Shown here one piece after another: positions 1 through 5,733 of a DNA stretch of 5,733 nt. The stretch is from Opitutaceae bacterium. GTDB lineage: Bacteria > Verrucomicrobiota > Verrucomicrobiia > Opitutales > Opitutaceae. The DNA lies in the NCBI GenBank assembly GCA_016763045.1, contig JAESUN010000198.1, positions 1 through 5,733 of the forward strand. Direction: 5' to 3'. The notes below the pieces were generated by a model. It did no database searches. It saw only the letters and a program-made list of their open reading frames with translations, and was not told the origin of the DNA. The translations under genes and the position numbers were made by a program. Every line of letters begins with the position of its first letter. The first letter of the stretch is position 1.

Positions 1-494
1 CGTCTTGTCAGACTCTGGACGCCAAATCTTTTTTTACCCGAAGCAGAAGAATCACCTTTCTCTTTGATCACTTCTGGAGAAATACGTGAACTCATAAAAA
101 TCCTTCCACTCTGGACACTCTTCAGTGCCTTTAAAATCACTTCTGGGGCCTCTGATTTCATGATATACCCCAAGGCACCTGCCGAAAGGGCTTCCCCCGC
201 TGAAGTTTCTTCACGTCGCATCGAAATCACAATGATTTTCGCGTCTTTCTGGAGCTCTCTAATCTGGCGAATCAGATCAAACCCATCGACATCCCCTAAT
301 CCCAAGTCTAGACAAATAAGCTCGGGAAAGTGCTCTGCCACTTGCTCCAATGCCTCTTTTCCATTTTCAGCATGCCCACAGACTTCATAGTCTGAATCAC
401 TCTCAATCAATGAGATAAGGCTGTTTCGTACCAAAGGAAAATCCTCAATAACGAGGACTTTACATCTTCGAGTCTGTATTTCCGGCTGAAGCAT
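1..494 (-). CDS. Two-component response regulator, NarL/FixJ family (C-terminus cut by window edge)
   Basis: Translated leftward from the ATG at 494-492, this gives 164 codons and is still open at the window edge. Residues 11-128 form a receiver domain: the acidic pair E17-D18 after the first beta strand (KVLVIED), phospho-acceptor D63 in ICLDLGLGDVDGFDL, switch residue S91 (IIVISMR), aromatic Y110 and conserved K113 (GYIMKSEAPE). A hinge of about 25 residues follows (SGRIFMSSRISPEV). The last visible residues, SLTR, match the start of a LuxR-type DNA-binding domain (LTxRE), so the output domain lies outside the window. By family knowledge it would be phosphorylated by a sensor histidine kinase and bind DNA as a dimer; no kinase is visible here and the stimulus is unknown. 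An ATG at 506-504 is in another frame and soon meets a stop, so 494 is the preferred start. The class is clear, the role is not. Confidence 0.93.
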   Translation of the reverse strand, partial: MLQPEIQTRRCKVLVIEDFPLVRNSLISLIESDSDYEVCGHAENGKEALEQVAEHFPELICLDLGLGDVDGFDLIRQIRELQKDAKIIVISMRREETSAGEALSAGALGYIMKSEAPEVILKALKSVQSGRIFMSSRISPEVIKEKGDSSASGKKRFGVQSLTR

Positions 495-515
495 CGTGTC
501 TTGTCATGTTTCTCT

Positions 516-544
516 ATTTAAGCTGTACAATCTATACAGTTCAA
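516..544 (-). promoter_or_regulatory. Candidate promoter of the response regulator with a dyad in the spacer
   Basis: On the minus strand TTGAAC (544-539) and TTAAAT (521-516) are separated by 17 bases, each matching sigma-70 boxes moderately. The predicted transcript would start about 15 bases before the response-regulator ATG. The spacer is filled by an inverted repeat, CTGTA-N7-TACAG, at 523-539, which touches the -35 box. A dyad in this place is typical of an operator, but neither the binding protein nor promoter activity can be shown from sequence. Confidence 0.35.
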
Positions 545-595
545 AAATAGTTTGTTTGAATACTCTAATCCGATGGAACTACGAACCAAAGACTA

Positions 596-612
596 CTTTA
601 CTGCAAGTAAAG
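596..612. repeat. Small inverted repeat in the intergenic region
   Basis: CTTTAC and GTAAAG form a perfect 6-bp inverted repeat around a 5-base loop (TGCAA). It lies about 100 bases upstream of the response-regulator start. No T-run follows on either strand, so it is not a standard intrinsic terminator. It could be a protein-binding site or chance. Confidence 0.3.
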
Positions 613-640
613 CTTTCCTTCCGAAAATGCTCCCCCATCA

Positions 641-667
641 CACCCCTCAAGGGTGATACTTCACCCT
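641..667. repeat. Two overlapping, mutually exclusive hairpins downstream of tRNA-Gln
   Basis: The block GGGTG at 651-655 can pair with CACCC at 641-645 (5 bp, loop CTCAA). Extended by one base to AGGGTG (650-655), it can instead pair with CACCCT at 662-667 (6 bp, loop ATACTT). Only one can form at a time. On the minus strand the element comes 10 bases after the tRNA CCA end, preceded by a seven-T run (677-671). It may protect or define the tRNA 3' trailer; the T-run lies before rather than after the stem, so a classic terminator is not supported. Confidence 0.35.
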
Positions 668-677
668 CTTAAAAAAA

Positions 678-751
678 TGGTTGCCCGGCCAGGGATCGAA
701 CCTGAACTGAAAGAATCAAAATCTCTTGTGCTACCATTACACCACCAGGCA
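678..751 (-). tRNA. trnQ: tRNA-Gln (anticodon UUG), CCA encoded
   Basis: Read leftward from 751, the sequence folds as a full cloverleaf. The acceptor stem is TGCCTGG with CCGGGCA (one G-U pair). The D arm has a GTG/CAC stem around TAATGGTAG. The anticodon stem is AGAGA/TCTTT with loop TTTTGAT, placing anticodon TTG at 719-717. The variable loop is four bases, and the T arm is TCAGG-TTCGATC-CCTGG. The discriminator is A (681) and the CCA end is in the DNA (680-678). The length is 74 with CCA. It decodes CAA (and CAG by wobble) as glutamine. A T-run follows directly on the transcribed strand. It lies between a response regulator on the same strand and pyrH on the opposite one. No convincing -35/-10 pair with normal spacing was found just upstream. 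Confidence 0.96.
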
Positions 752-822
752 GAGGCCGCATTAAGTTGTTGTTCTTTTCTTCTTCGTCAAGGACGGAATC
801 TTCGTAATACATAAACAGAGCA

Positions 823-851
823 TTGACGCATCCGCTTCCTTCGAGCTTAAC
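823..851 (+). promoter_or_regulatory. Possible promoter of pyrH
   Basis: TTGACG (823-828) is a good -35 match. After 17 bases comes CTTAAC (846-851), or after 18 bases TTAACT, both weak -10 matches with three of six bases. If used, transcription would begin within a few bases of the pyrH ATG, giving a leaderless or nearly leaderless mRNA. It lies in the 109-base gap between the divergent tRNA-Gln and pyrH, where a promoter is expected. Confidence 0.22.
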
Positions 852-860
852 TCCATCCTA

Positions 861-1601
861 ATGCAGCCTCCAGCGTCCTCGATTTCCGACAAGATTAAAT
901 ATAAGCGAATCATCCTCAAATTAAGTGGGGAAGTTCTTCGCTCGTCTGAAACCGGCGATCCCATCGATTGGGCAACCCTGAAGCATATCTGTGCTCAGAT
1001 AAAGGAACTCCACCTCCTCGGAGTGGAAGTCGGCATCGTTATCGGCGGTGGCAACATCTTCCGAGGACTGAGCGGACAGAAAAAAGGCATCGATCGCACC
1101 ACCGGAGATTATATGGGTATGCTCGCGACCGTCATCAATGGCCTCGCCTTTATGGAATGCCTTGAAAAAATGGATGTCGTCACCCGGGTTCAGAGCTCTA
1201 TCCCAATGAACCAGATTGCAGAGCCATTCATTCTTCGCAGAGCGATCCGTCATATGGAAAGAGGCCGCGTCGTTATCTTTGTTGCCGGGACAGGAAATCC
1301 CTTCTTCTCCACCGATACAGCCGCTGCGCTACGCGCCAATGAATTAGGAGCAGAGGTGATTATGAAAGCCACTAAAGTCGACGGAGTGTATGATAAAGAT
1401 CCGAATAAATACGACGACGCCGTTAAATACGATAAACTTTCATTCGTTGATGCCCCCAAGCAACGCCTTAGCGTTCTCGATTCCACAGCCTTTTCTCTCT
1501 GTCTGGACAACAATCTTCCGATCCTTGTTTTTAACCTACAAGGCGACAACACCATCATGCGTGCAGTCATGGGCGAAAACATTGGAACATTGGTCTCCTA
1601 A
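861..1601 (+). CDS. pyrH: UMP kinase (uridylate kinase, PyrH)
   Basis: This cytoplasmic amino-acid-kinase-fold enzyme transfers phosphate from ATP to UMP to give UDP, in pyrimidine nucleotide synthesis. At 246 residues it is close to the usual ~240. Visible motifs are KLSGE at 20-24, the glycine loop GGGNIFRG at 62-69, DYMGMLAT at 83-90 (UMP site region), the family stretch [17 protein letters not shown] at 143-159, and the ATP-site segment [13 protein letters not shown] at 169-181. The C-terminus [10 protein letters not shown] is also typical. The bacterial enzyme is a hexamer, often activated by GTP and inhibited by UTP. The start at 861 fits the length; the next in-frame Met (residue 85) would remove the catalytic core. 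No Shine-Dalgarno sequence precedes it. frr follows after 53 bases, the common pairing, but rpsB-tsf, which often precede pyrH, are absent. Confidence 0.97.
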   Translation: MQPPASSISDKIKYKRIILKLSGEVLRSSETGDPIDWATLKHICAQIKELHLLGVEVGIVIGGGNIFRGLSGQKKGIDRTTGDYMGMLATVINGLAFMECLEKMDVVTRVQSSIPMNQIAEPFILRRAIRHMERGRVVIFVAGTGNPFFSTDTAAALRANELGAEVIMKATKVDGVYDKDPNKYDDAVKYDKLSFVDAPKQRLSVLDSTAFSLCLDNNLPILVFNLQGDNTIMRAVMGENIGTLVS

Positions 1602-1654
1602 ATAAAGACCTCTTAAAAAAACAAATAAGATCTCTCTAACCCATTTTTCATTCT

Positions 1655-2215
1655 ATGAGTTCACATCCCATCATCAGTGATACCCACGTCAAAATGCAGC
1701 AGACCATGGAGCATACACTACATGAGTTCAGCTCCATTCACACGGGAAAAGCCTCACCATCAATGGTAGAAGGAATTTCTGTGGAAGCTTACGGAAGTCA
1801 CGTGCGTCTGAAAGAAGTCGCAGCGATCACAACTCCCGACCTACGGACGATCCAAATCCAACCCTGGGATAAGTCTATGATCGTACCCATCGAAAGAGCC
1901 ATTCAGATGGCAAACATCGGTATCAACCCTTCAGTTAACGGAGGACTTATCCGCCTTCCTCTTCCCGATCTAAATCGCGAACGTCGCCAGGAACTCGTAA
2001 AAGTAGCTCATCAGATGGCAGAAGACGGCCGTATCAGCGTCCGGCATGCCCGCAGAGATGGCCTCGAAGCCCTCAAAAAACTTCAAAAAGAGGGAGAAAT
2101 CTCAGAGGATGAGCAAAAAAGATATGATAAGGAGATCCAGACTGAAACCGATAAAGCCATTAAGGAAATCGGTGAGCATCTGGCTCATAAGGAGAAGGAA
2201 CTTCTTTCGCTTTAG
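1655..2215 (+). CDS. frr: Ribosome recycling factor (RRF)
   Basis: RRF works with EF-G to split post-termination ribosomes and free them from mRNA. The protein is 186 residues, against 185 in E. coli. The helical domain I is formed by residues 1-30 and about 105-186, and the small beta domain II by about 31-104. Family signatures are HTGKASPSMVEGI (29-41), QPWDKSMI (69-76), GINPSVNGGLIRLPLPDL (89-106), RERRQELVK (108-116) and ISVRHARRD (127-135) with conserved arginines R130 and R133, then the charged C-terminal helix. The family usually has Arg where K32 stands (TGRAS), a mild change. There is no SD sequence; the leader is pyrimidine-rich (CCCATTTTTCATTCT). It is probably co-transcribed with pyrH: the gap holds only a poor TCTTA/TAAGA dyad and no terminator. 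Confidence 0.97.
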   Translation: MSSHPIISDTHVKMQQTMEHTLHEFSSIHTGKASPSMVEGISVEAYGSHVRLKEVAAITTPDLRTIQIQPWDKSMIVPIERAIQMANIGINPSVNGGLIRLPLPDLNRERRQELVKVAHQMAEDGRISVRHARRDGLEALKKLQKEGEISEDEQKRYDKEIQTETDKAIKEIGEHLAHKEKELLSL

Positions 2216-2323
2216 GAATCTTTTCGAAAGCGGGCGTTTACCTTTAGAACAAAGTAAATTCCATTATAGCTTCGTTCAGCACATCAATCGTCATTCAGCT
2301 CGTAGATTGACTCTCTAGATACC

Positions 2324-3430
2324 ATGCATCCCATACCCTCAAAAGCGAAACGCATCGTCGTCAAACTGGGGACTGGTATCTTAACAACTGAATCAGGTAG
2401 CATCGATACCGATTATATTTCAGCTGTTTGCCAACAAATCTCAGAATTACGTAAAAGTGGGACCCAATCCATCGTTGTCAGCTCCGGTGCCGTTGGTTTG
2501 GGAATGGGGATATTCGGCCTGACGAAACGCCCCGACGATAGCGTAAAGCTCCAAGCCTGTGCCGCCATCGGCCAGAGTTTGCTCATTCAAACCTGGCAAC
2601 AAGCCTTTTCCGCCTTCGGCATAACCGTCGCCCAGATCCTCCTCACCCACGACGACCTCAGCATCCGCAGCCGCTACATTCATGTAAAAGCGATCATCGA
2701 GCACCTCCTTCATCAAGGCATCGTCCCCATCATCAATGAGAACGATACCGTCAGCACCGAAGAGGTGAAATTCGGAGACAACGACCTTCTCTCTGCGATG
2801 CTAGCCAGCCAAACGGAATCTGAATACCTGCTAATCCTCTCAACGGCTCCGGGATTGATCGACCAAACAGGCACAGGCAAAATCGTTCCTGTCATCAGCG
2901 AAATCACCCCTCAAATCAAAGCCATGGCAGGTGGGACAACCAGTGCTATAGCCGTCGGAGGAATGATCACAAAAATCGAAGCCGCAACATTGGCCACCAA
3001 AGCAAATTGTGGTGTCTTCATTGCCCATGGGAAAGAACCCCAGATCATTCTGAAACTTTTGCAAGGCAACGGACCTGGAACCTTCTTCGTTCCAGAAGGC
3101 ATGCCGATGGAAGCCAAAAAACATTGGATGACCTATTTTCAAAGGCCCAACGGAAGCCTGCATGTCGACCAAGGAGCCGTTACTGCCCTAACAGATAATG
3201 GCAAAAGCCTGCTTGCCAGTGGGCTCGTAAAAATCGAAGGCACTTTTTCCTCTGGTGATGTTATCGATCTTATTTCACCCGAAGAAAAAACCTTTGCACG
3301 TGGTCAGGTCCAATTCTCCAGTGAGGAAATCAACCGCATCAGCGGAAAAAAAACAGACGAAATAAAACAACTTTTTCCCGAAAAAACGCGCTGGGAGATT
3401 ATTCACCGAAATTCTCTCGTTATTTTGTGA
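2324..3430 (+). CDS. proB: Glutamate 5-kinase (ProB) with C-terminal PUA domain
   Basis: It catalyses ATP + L-glutamate to L-glutamyl 5-phosphate, the first and usually feedback-controlled step of proline synthesis. At 368 residues it matches the two-domain bacterial form (E. coli 367). The amino-acid-kinase domain (about 8-255) shows VVKLGTGIL (12-20), the glutamate-site loop VVSSGAVGLG (51-60), INENDTVS (137-144), FGDNDLLSA (150-158) and GGMITK (212-217). The PUA domain (about 276-360) shows GSLHVDQGAVTAL, the GKSLLASGL stretch and a C-terminal HRNSLVIL strand. The ATP-loop segment usually written LTDxxGL reads LSTAPGL (172-178), so the usual Asp is missing. No proA is present in the window, although the partner enzyme is needed for the next step. 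It sits 108 bases after frr and 64 before the helicase. No SD precedes the ATG at 2324, which is supported by the family N-terminus. Confidence 0.97.
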   Translation: MHPIPSKAKRIVVKLGTGILTTESGSIDTDYISAVCQQISELRKSGTQSIVVSSGAVGLGMGIFGLTKRPDDSVKLQACAAIGQSLLIQTWQQAFSAFGITVAQILLTHDDLSIRSRYIHVKAIIEHLLHQGIVPIINENDTVSTEEVKFGDNDLLSAMLASQTESEYLLILSTAPGLIDQTGTGKIVPVISEITPQIKAMAGGTTSAIAVGGMITKIEAATLATKANCGVFIAHGKEPQIILKLLQGNGPGTFFVPEGMPMEAKKHWMTYFQRPNGSLHVDQGAVTALTDNGKSLLASGLVKIEGTFSSGDVIDLISPEEKTFARGQVQFSSEEINRISGKKTDEIKQLFPEKTRWEIIHRNSLVIL

Positions 3431-3494
3431 GAAGAAAAGCGGTTTAGGCCATTTTCGGCTGGCATACAAACTCTGGACTCTGAATCCTAATCCG

Positions 3495-5498
3495 ATGGAC
3501 TACGTCATCGGCAACCAGCTACAACCAGGAAGCTTTCCTCCTATCGATTTTCGGAGTGAGTTAAACGATGAACAGTTCGCAGCTGTCACAGCAGAACCCG
3601 GTCCACTCCTCATCCTCGCTGGTGCAGGTTCGGGCAAAACACGGACGCTGACCTATCGCGTCGCTTATCTCCTGAGTAAAGGCGTTGATCCCTCCGAGAT
3701 ATTACTCCTCACCTTTACCAATAAAGCAGCCAAGGAGATGCTCCAACGAGTCGAAGACCTGACCGGTGCTGAAGGGAATCGCTTCTGGGGAGGCACCTTT
3801 CACCATATTGGGCACCGGCTCCTGCGCTCACATGGAAATGCCATCGATCTGAATCGCAGCTTCACCATTCTTGACGCAGGTGAAGCTGAATCCTTTCTCA
3901 AAGATACCGTAGAAGAACTTGATACTGTTTTCTTCAAAGATAAGGCTAATCCTAGGCCAAAGCCTCTGAGCAGCGTCATCAGCATGGCACGTAACACCTG
4001 CCTTTCTCTCGAAGAAACGGTCGTTACCCATTTTCCTCAATACGATAGAGTCATTCCTCGGCTCGATGAATTTGCAGCCCTCTACGCCAAACGAAAACGC
4101 AAACATCAAGTCGTCGATTATGATGATCTGCTCGAATATTGGCTGCGTCTGATCGAAGAAGCCCCCGAGATCATCGCCCGTTACCAAAATCGCTTCAAAC
4201 ATACGCTCGTCGACGAGTATCAAGACACCAACACCCTTCAGGCCAAGATCGTCGATGGCATGGCTTCCAATCATCAGATCATGGCCGTCGGTGACGATGC
4301 CCAATGTATCTACTCATGGCGCGGAGCCAATTTTGAAAACATTCTAACCTTCCCTGATCGGCATCCAGGCACAACGATTCATCGGATCGAGACCAACTAC
4401 CGCAGTAGTCCGGAAATTCTCTATCTCGCAAACAACATCCTACAAAATCAAACCGAAGGAAAAGGATTTGAAAAAGAGCTGCGAGCTTCCCGCCCATCCA
4501 ATACCATCCCCTACCTTATTCCCTCCATCGATACGCGGGAACAAGCACGCTTTATCATTTCTCGCTTACAAGGTCTCACCGATGAAGGCCGCAGTCCCAA
4601 CGACATCGCCATCCTCTACCGAGCTCATTTTCAAGCTCTCGACCTCCAGATAGAACTTTCCAAAGCCAATATCCCCTACCGAATCACCAGTGGAGTTCGC
4701 TTCTTTGAACAAGCCCATGTTCGCGATATCGTCGCCCATCTGCGCTTTGTGTATAATCCTACCGACATCATGGCGTTTCATCGCCTCGCCATACTCCTAC
4801 CAAAAATCGGCGATAAGAGTGCCCGGAAACTTTATAATCTAGCCTTCAGCCTCGCCGAAAGCGAACAACACAGTCTGGTCGATGCAATGCTCCAAAAGGA
4901 CATCATCAAAAAAGTCCCTAAAGCCGCCAAAGATGATTGGATCTCCCTCATGGAGACTATCCAGGATATGCAGGCGAGCATTCCGAACCAACCTCCGGAT
5001 GAAATCGTTCAACTCGCCATCGAAGGCTGGTATGGCCTCTACCTGCAAGGAGCCTACGCCAATTACATGTCCCGGCTCGATGACTTAAAAAGCCTCGTCG
5101 GATTCGCCGGGCGCTATGACGATATGCAGGATATGCTCGCCCAGATCATCCTGCTCAACTCTGAAATCTCAGACCGCTCCGTCGATGACCAGGAGCCCAC
5201 CATTCGCCTCACCACAGTTCACCAGGCGAAAGGTTTGGAGTTCGACATCGTTTCCATTATCGGACTTGCCGATGGACTTTTCCCCTTGAGAAGGACCATT
5301 GAAGAAGGAGATATCGAAGAAGAGCGACGTCTCTTTTACGTCGCCGTCACCCGAGCAAGAGACGAACTCTATCTCCTTTATCCCAGAGTAAACACAAAAG
5401 GCGGGCCCGTCATGAGCCTCTCCCCCAGCCGCTTCATTCAAGAACTCCCAACAGATGCCTATGAGACTGTGCGGATCAGACGGAGCTATGGCTGGTAA
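3495..5498 (+). CDS. uvrD: UvrD/Rep/PcrA-type superfamily 1A DNA helicase
   Basis: This is an ATP-driven 3'-5' DNA helicase of the group that includes Rep, UvrD and PcrA, acting in repair, replication-fork restart and removal of protein blocks. All SF1A motifs are intact: Q motif LNDEQFAAV (23-31), Walker A AGAGSGKT (42-49), Ia LTFTNKAAKEM (72-82), Ib-type GTFHHIGHRLLR (100-111), II LVDEYQDT (238-245), III VGDDAQCIYSWRGA (265-278), IV ETNYRSSPEIL (299-309), V RLTTVHQAKGLEFDIV (571-586) and VI RLFYVAVTRARDEL (612-625). A helix-hairpin-like LPKIGDKSA at 435-443 fits domain 2B. At 667 residues it is about the size of Rep (673) and shorter than UvrD/PcrA (~720-740), and the SRFIQELP end also resembles Rep, so which paralogue it represents is unresolved. 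An extra ~20 residues precede the Q motif. No SD sequence precedes the ATG. It probably shares a transcript with proB. Confidence 0.95.
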   Translation: MDYVIGNQLQPGSFPPIDFRSELNDEQFAAVTAEPGPLLILAGAGSGKTRTLTYRVAYLLSKGVDPSEILLLTFTNKAAKEMLQRVEDLTGAEGNRFWGGTFHHIGHRLLRSHGNAIDLNRSFTILDAGEAESFLKDTVEELDTVFFKDKANPRPKPLSSVISMARNTCLSLEETVVTHFPQYDRVIPRLDEFAALYAKRKRKHQVVDYDDLLEYWLRLIEEAPEIIARYQNRFKHTLVDEYQDTNTLQAKIVDGMASNHQIMAVGDDAQCIYSWRGANFENILTFPDRHPGTTIHRIETNYRSSPEILYLANNILQNQTEGKGFEKELRASRPSNTIPYLIPSIDTREQARFIISRLQGLTDEGRSPNDIAILYRAHFQALDLQIELSKANIPYRITSGVRFFEQAHVRDIVAHLRFVYNPTDIMAFHRLAILLPKIGDKSARKLYNLAFSLAESEQHSLVDAMLQKDIIKKVPKAAKDDWISLMETIQDMQASIPNQPPDEIVQLAIEGWYGLYLQGAYANYMSRLDDLKSLVGFAGRYDDMQDMLAQIILLNSEISDRSVDDQEPTIRLTTVHQAKGLEFDIVSIIGLADGLFPLRRTIEEGDIEEERRLFYVAVTRARDELYLLYPRVNTKGGPVMSLSPSRFIQELPTDAYETVRIRRSYGW

Positions 5499-5520
5499 AA
5501 GCTCTGCTGCTTTATTTTTT
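5498..5520 (+). terminator. Weak intrinsic terminator after the helicase gene
   Basis: AAAGC (5498-5502) and GCTTT (5509-5513) can form a 5-bp stem with a six-base loop (TCTGCT), followed by ATTTTTT to 5520. The stem begins at the last base of the helicase stop codon. The short, AT-rich stem makes this a modest candidate. If real, the secreted-protein gene to the right is a separate transcription unit. Confidence 0.38.
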
Positions 5521-5573
5521 GACAGGCACACATCCTCTCCTCACCGTCTTTCCTTATAAACCTCTTCCTGCCG

Positions 5574-5733
5574 ATGCGTCGAATCCTCGCGATCTTACTT
5601 CTCTTTTTTATTTTATCACCTCTACAAGCTGAAGAATCTCTCAGCATCGTTCGGATCTGGTCTGATTACCGAGAGGCCTCCTCTTTCAAACGCATCTCAG
5701 AGTATTTCACCGGAAAAGAAAATACCGGCGGTC
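5574..5733 (+). CDS. Predicted secreted protein of unknown function (N-terminal 53 residues, cut by window edge)
   Basis: The ATG at 5574 opens a reading frame that stays open to the window end. Residues 1-19 look like a Sec signal peptide: basic MRR, a hydrophobic core ILAILLLFFIL, then SPLQA with likely cleavage after A19 before EE. A lipobox cysteine is absent, so export to the periplasm, outer membrane or outside is expected rather than lipidation. The visible mature part (EESLSIVRIWSDYREASSF, then an aromatic and charged stretch ending in TGKENTGG) has no motif I can tie to a function. TATAAA at 5555-5560 is a plausible -10 box, giving a very short leader, but no -35 box stands at normal spacing. 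No SD precedes the start. It begins 75 bases after the helicase stop. Confidence 0.72.
   Translation, partial: MRRILAILLLFFILSPLQAEESLSIVRIWSDYREASSFKRISEYFTGKENTGG

Noticed and set aside
64..390. 108-codon open frame on the plus strand
   Set aside because: It is antisense to the receiver domain of the response regulator, whose motifs are unmistakable.
523..539. LexA (SOS) box upstream of the response regulator
   Set aside because: The E. coli type needs eight bases between CTGT and ACAG; here there are nine, and the target gene is not a known SOS gene.
1602..1654. Terminator between pyrH and frr
   Set aside because: Only a 5-bp AT-rich dyad (TCTTA/TAAGA) with an A-rich loop and no T-run after it on the plus strand.
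2237..2267. Promoter for proB (TTTACC and CATTAT)
   Set aside because: Both boxes are poor and the spacing is 19 bases; TTGACT at 2307 also lacks a -10 at a useful distance. Read-through from frr explains proB as well.
2046..2318. 90-codon plus-strand frame overlapping the end of frr and running through the frr-proB gap
   Set aside because: Most of it overlaps conserved RRF sequence in another frame; the remaining part resembles no protein I know and the composition is low-complexity basic.
3453..3475. Sigma-54 promoter before the helicase gene (TGGCAT...)
   Set aside because: The second half does not match the GC element at -12 (TTGCA/T).
12..3479. Repeated CTCTGGAC octamer at 12-19, 112-119 and 3472-3479
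   Set aside because: Two copies are inside the response-regulator gene and the spacing is irregular; an octamer occurring three times is within chance.
3828..4304. 158-codon open frame on the minus strand inside the helicase gene
   Set aside because: It lies opposite the helicase motifs, has no recognisable domain, and is explained by codon bias of the sense gene.

Overview
The window looks like ordinary chromosomal DNA from a Gram-negative-type bacterium with about half G+C. The run pyrH-frr-proB-UvrD/Rep helicase, the absence of recognisable Shine-Dalgarno sequences, and the style of the predicted secreted protein at the right edge made me think of the Verrucomicrobiota (Opitutales-like). 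That is an impression from gene content only and is not proven by anything in the sequence.

Left part (1-751) runs leftward. It holds a NarL/FixJ-type response regulator cut by the window edge just as its LuxR-type helix-turn-helix begins. Upstream of it are a candidate promoter with a dyad in the spacer, a 180-base intergenic stretch with small hairpins, and a tRNA-Gln(UUG) gene with an encoded CCA.

Right part (861-5733) runs rightward: UMP kinase (pyrH), ribosome recycling factor (frr), glutamate 5-kinase (proB), a 667-residue UvrD/Rep-type DNA helicase, and the first 53 codons of a secreted protein of unknown function. The gaps are 53, 108, 64 and 75 bases, with no overlaps. pyrH and frr are the usual pair linking pyrimidine nucleotide supply and ribosome recycling. 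proB (first step of proline synthesis) and the helicase have no direct biochemical link to them and look like co-directional housekeeping neighbours. A weak hairpin plus T-run at the helicase stop codon may end this transcription unit.

I see no mobile element, CRISPR array, phage gene, toxin-antitoxin pair or defence system, and no convincing undescribed system. The points worth a second look are small: regulatory dyads around the response regulator and tRNA, a 27-codon ORF whose start context matches the helicase start, uniformly SD-less starts, a pyrH-frr pair without rpsB-tsf, and a non-canonical ATP-loop motif in ProB.
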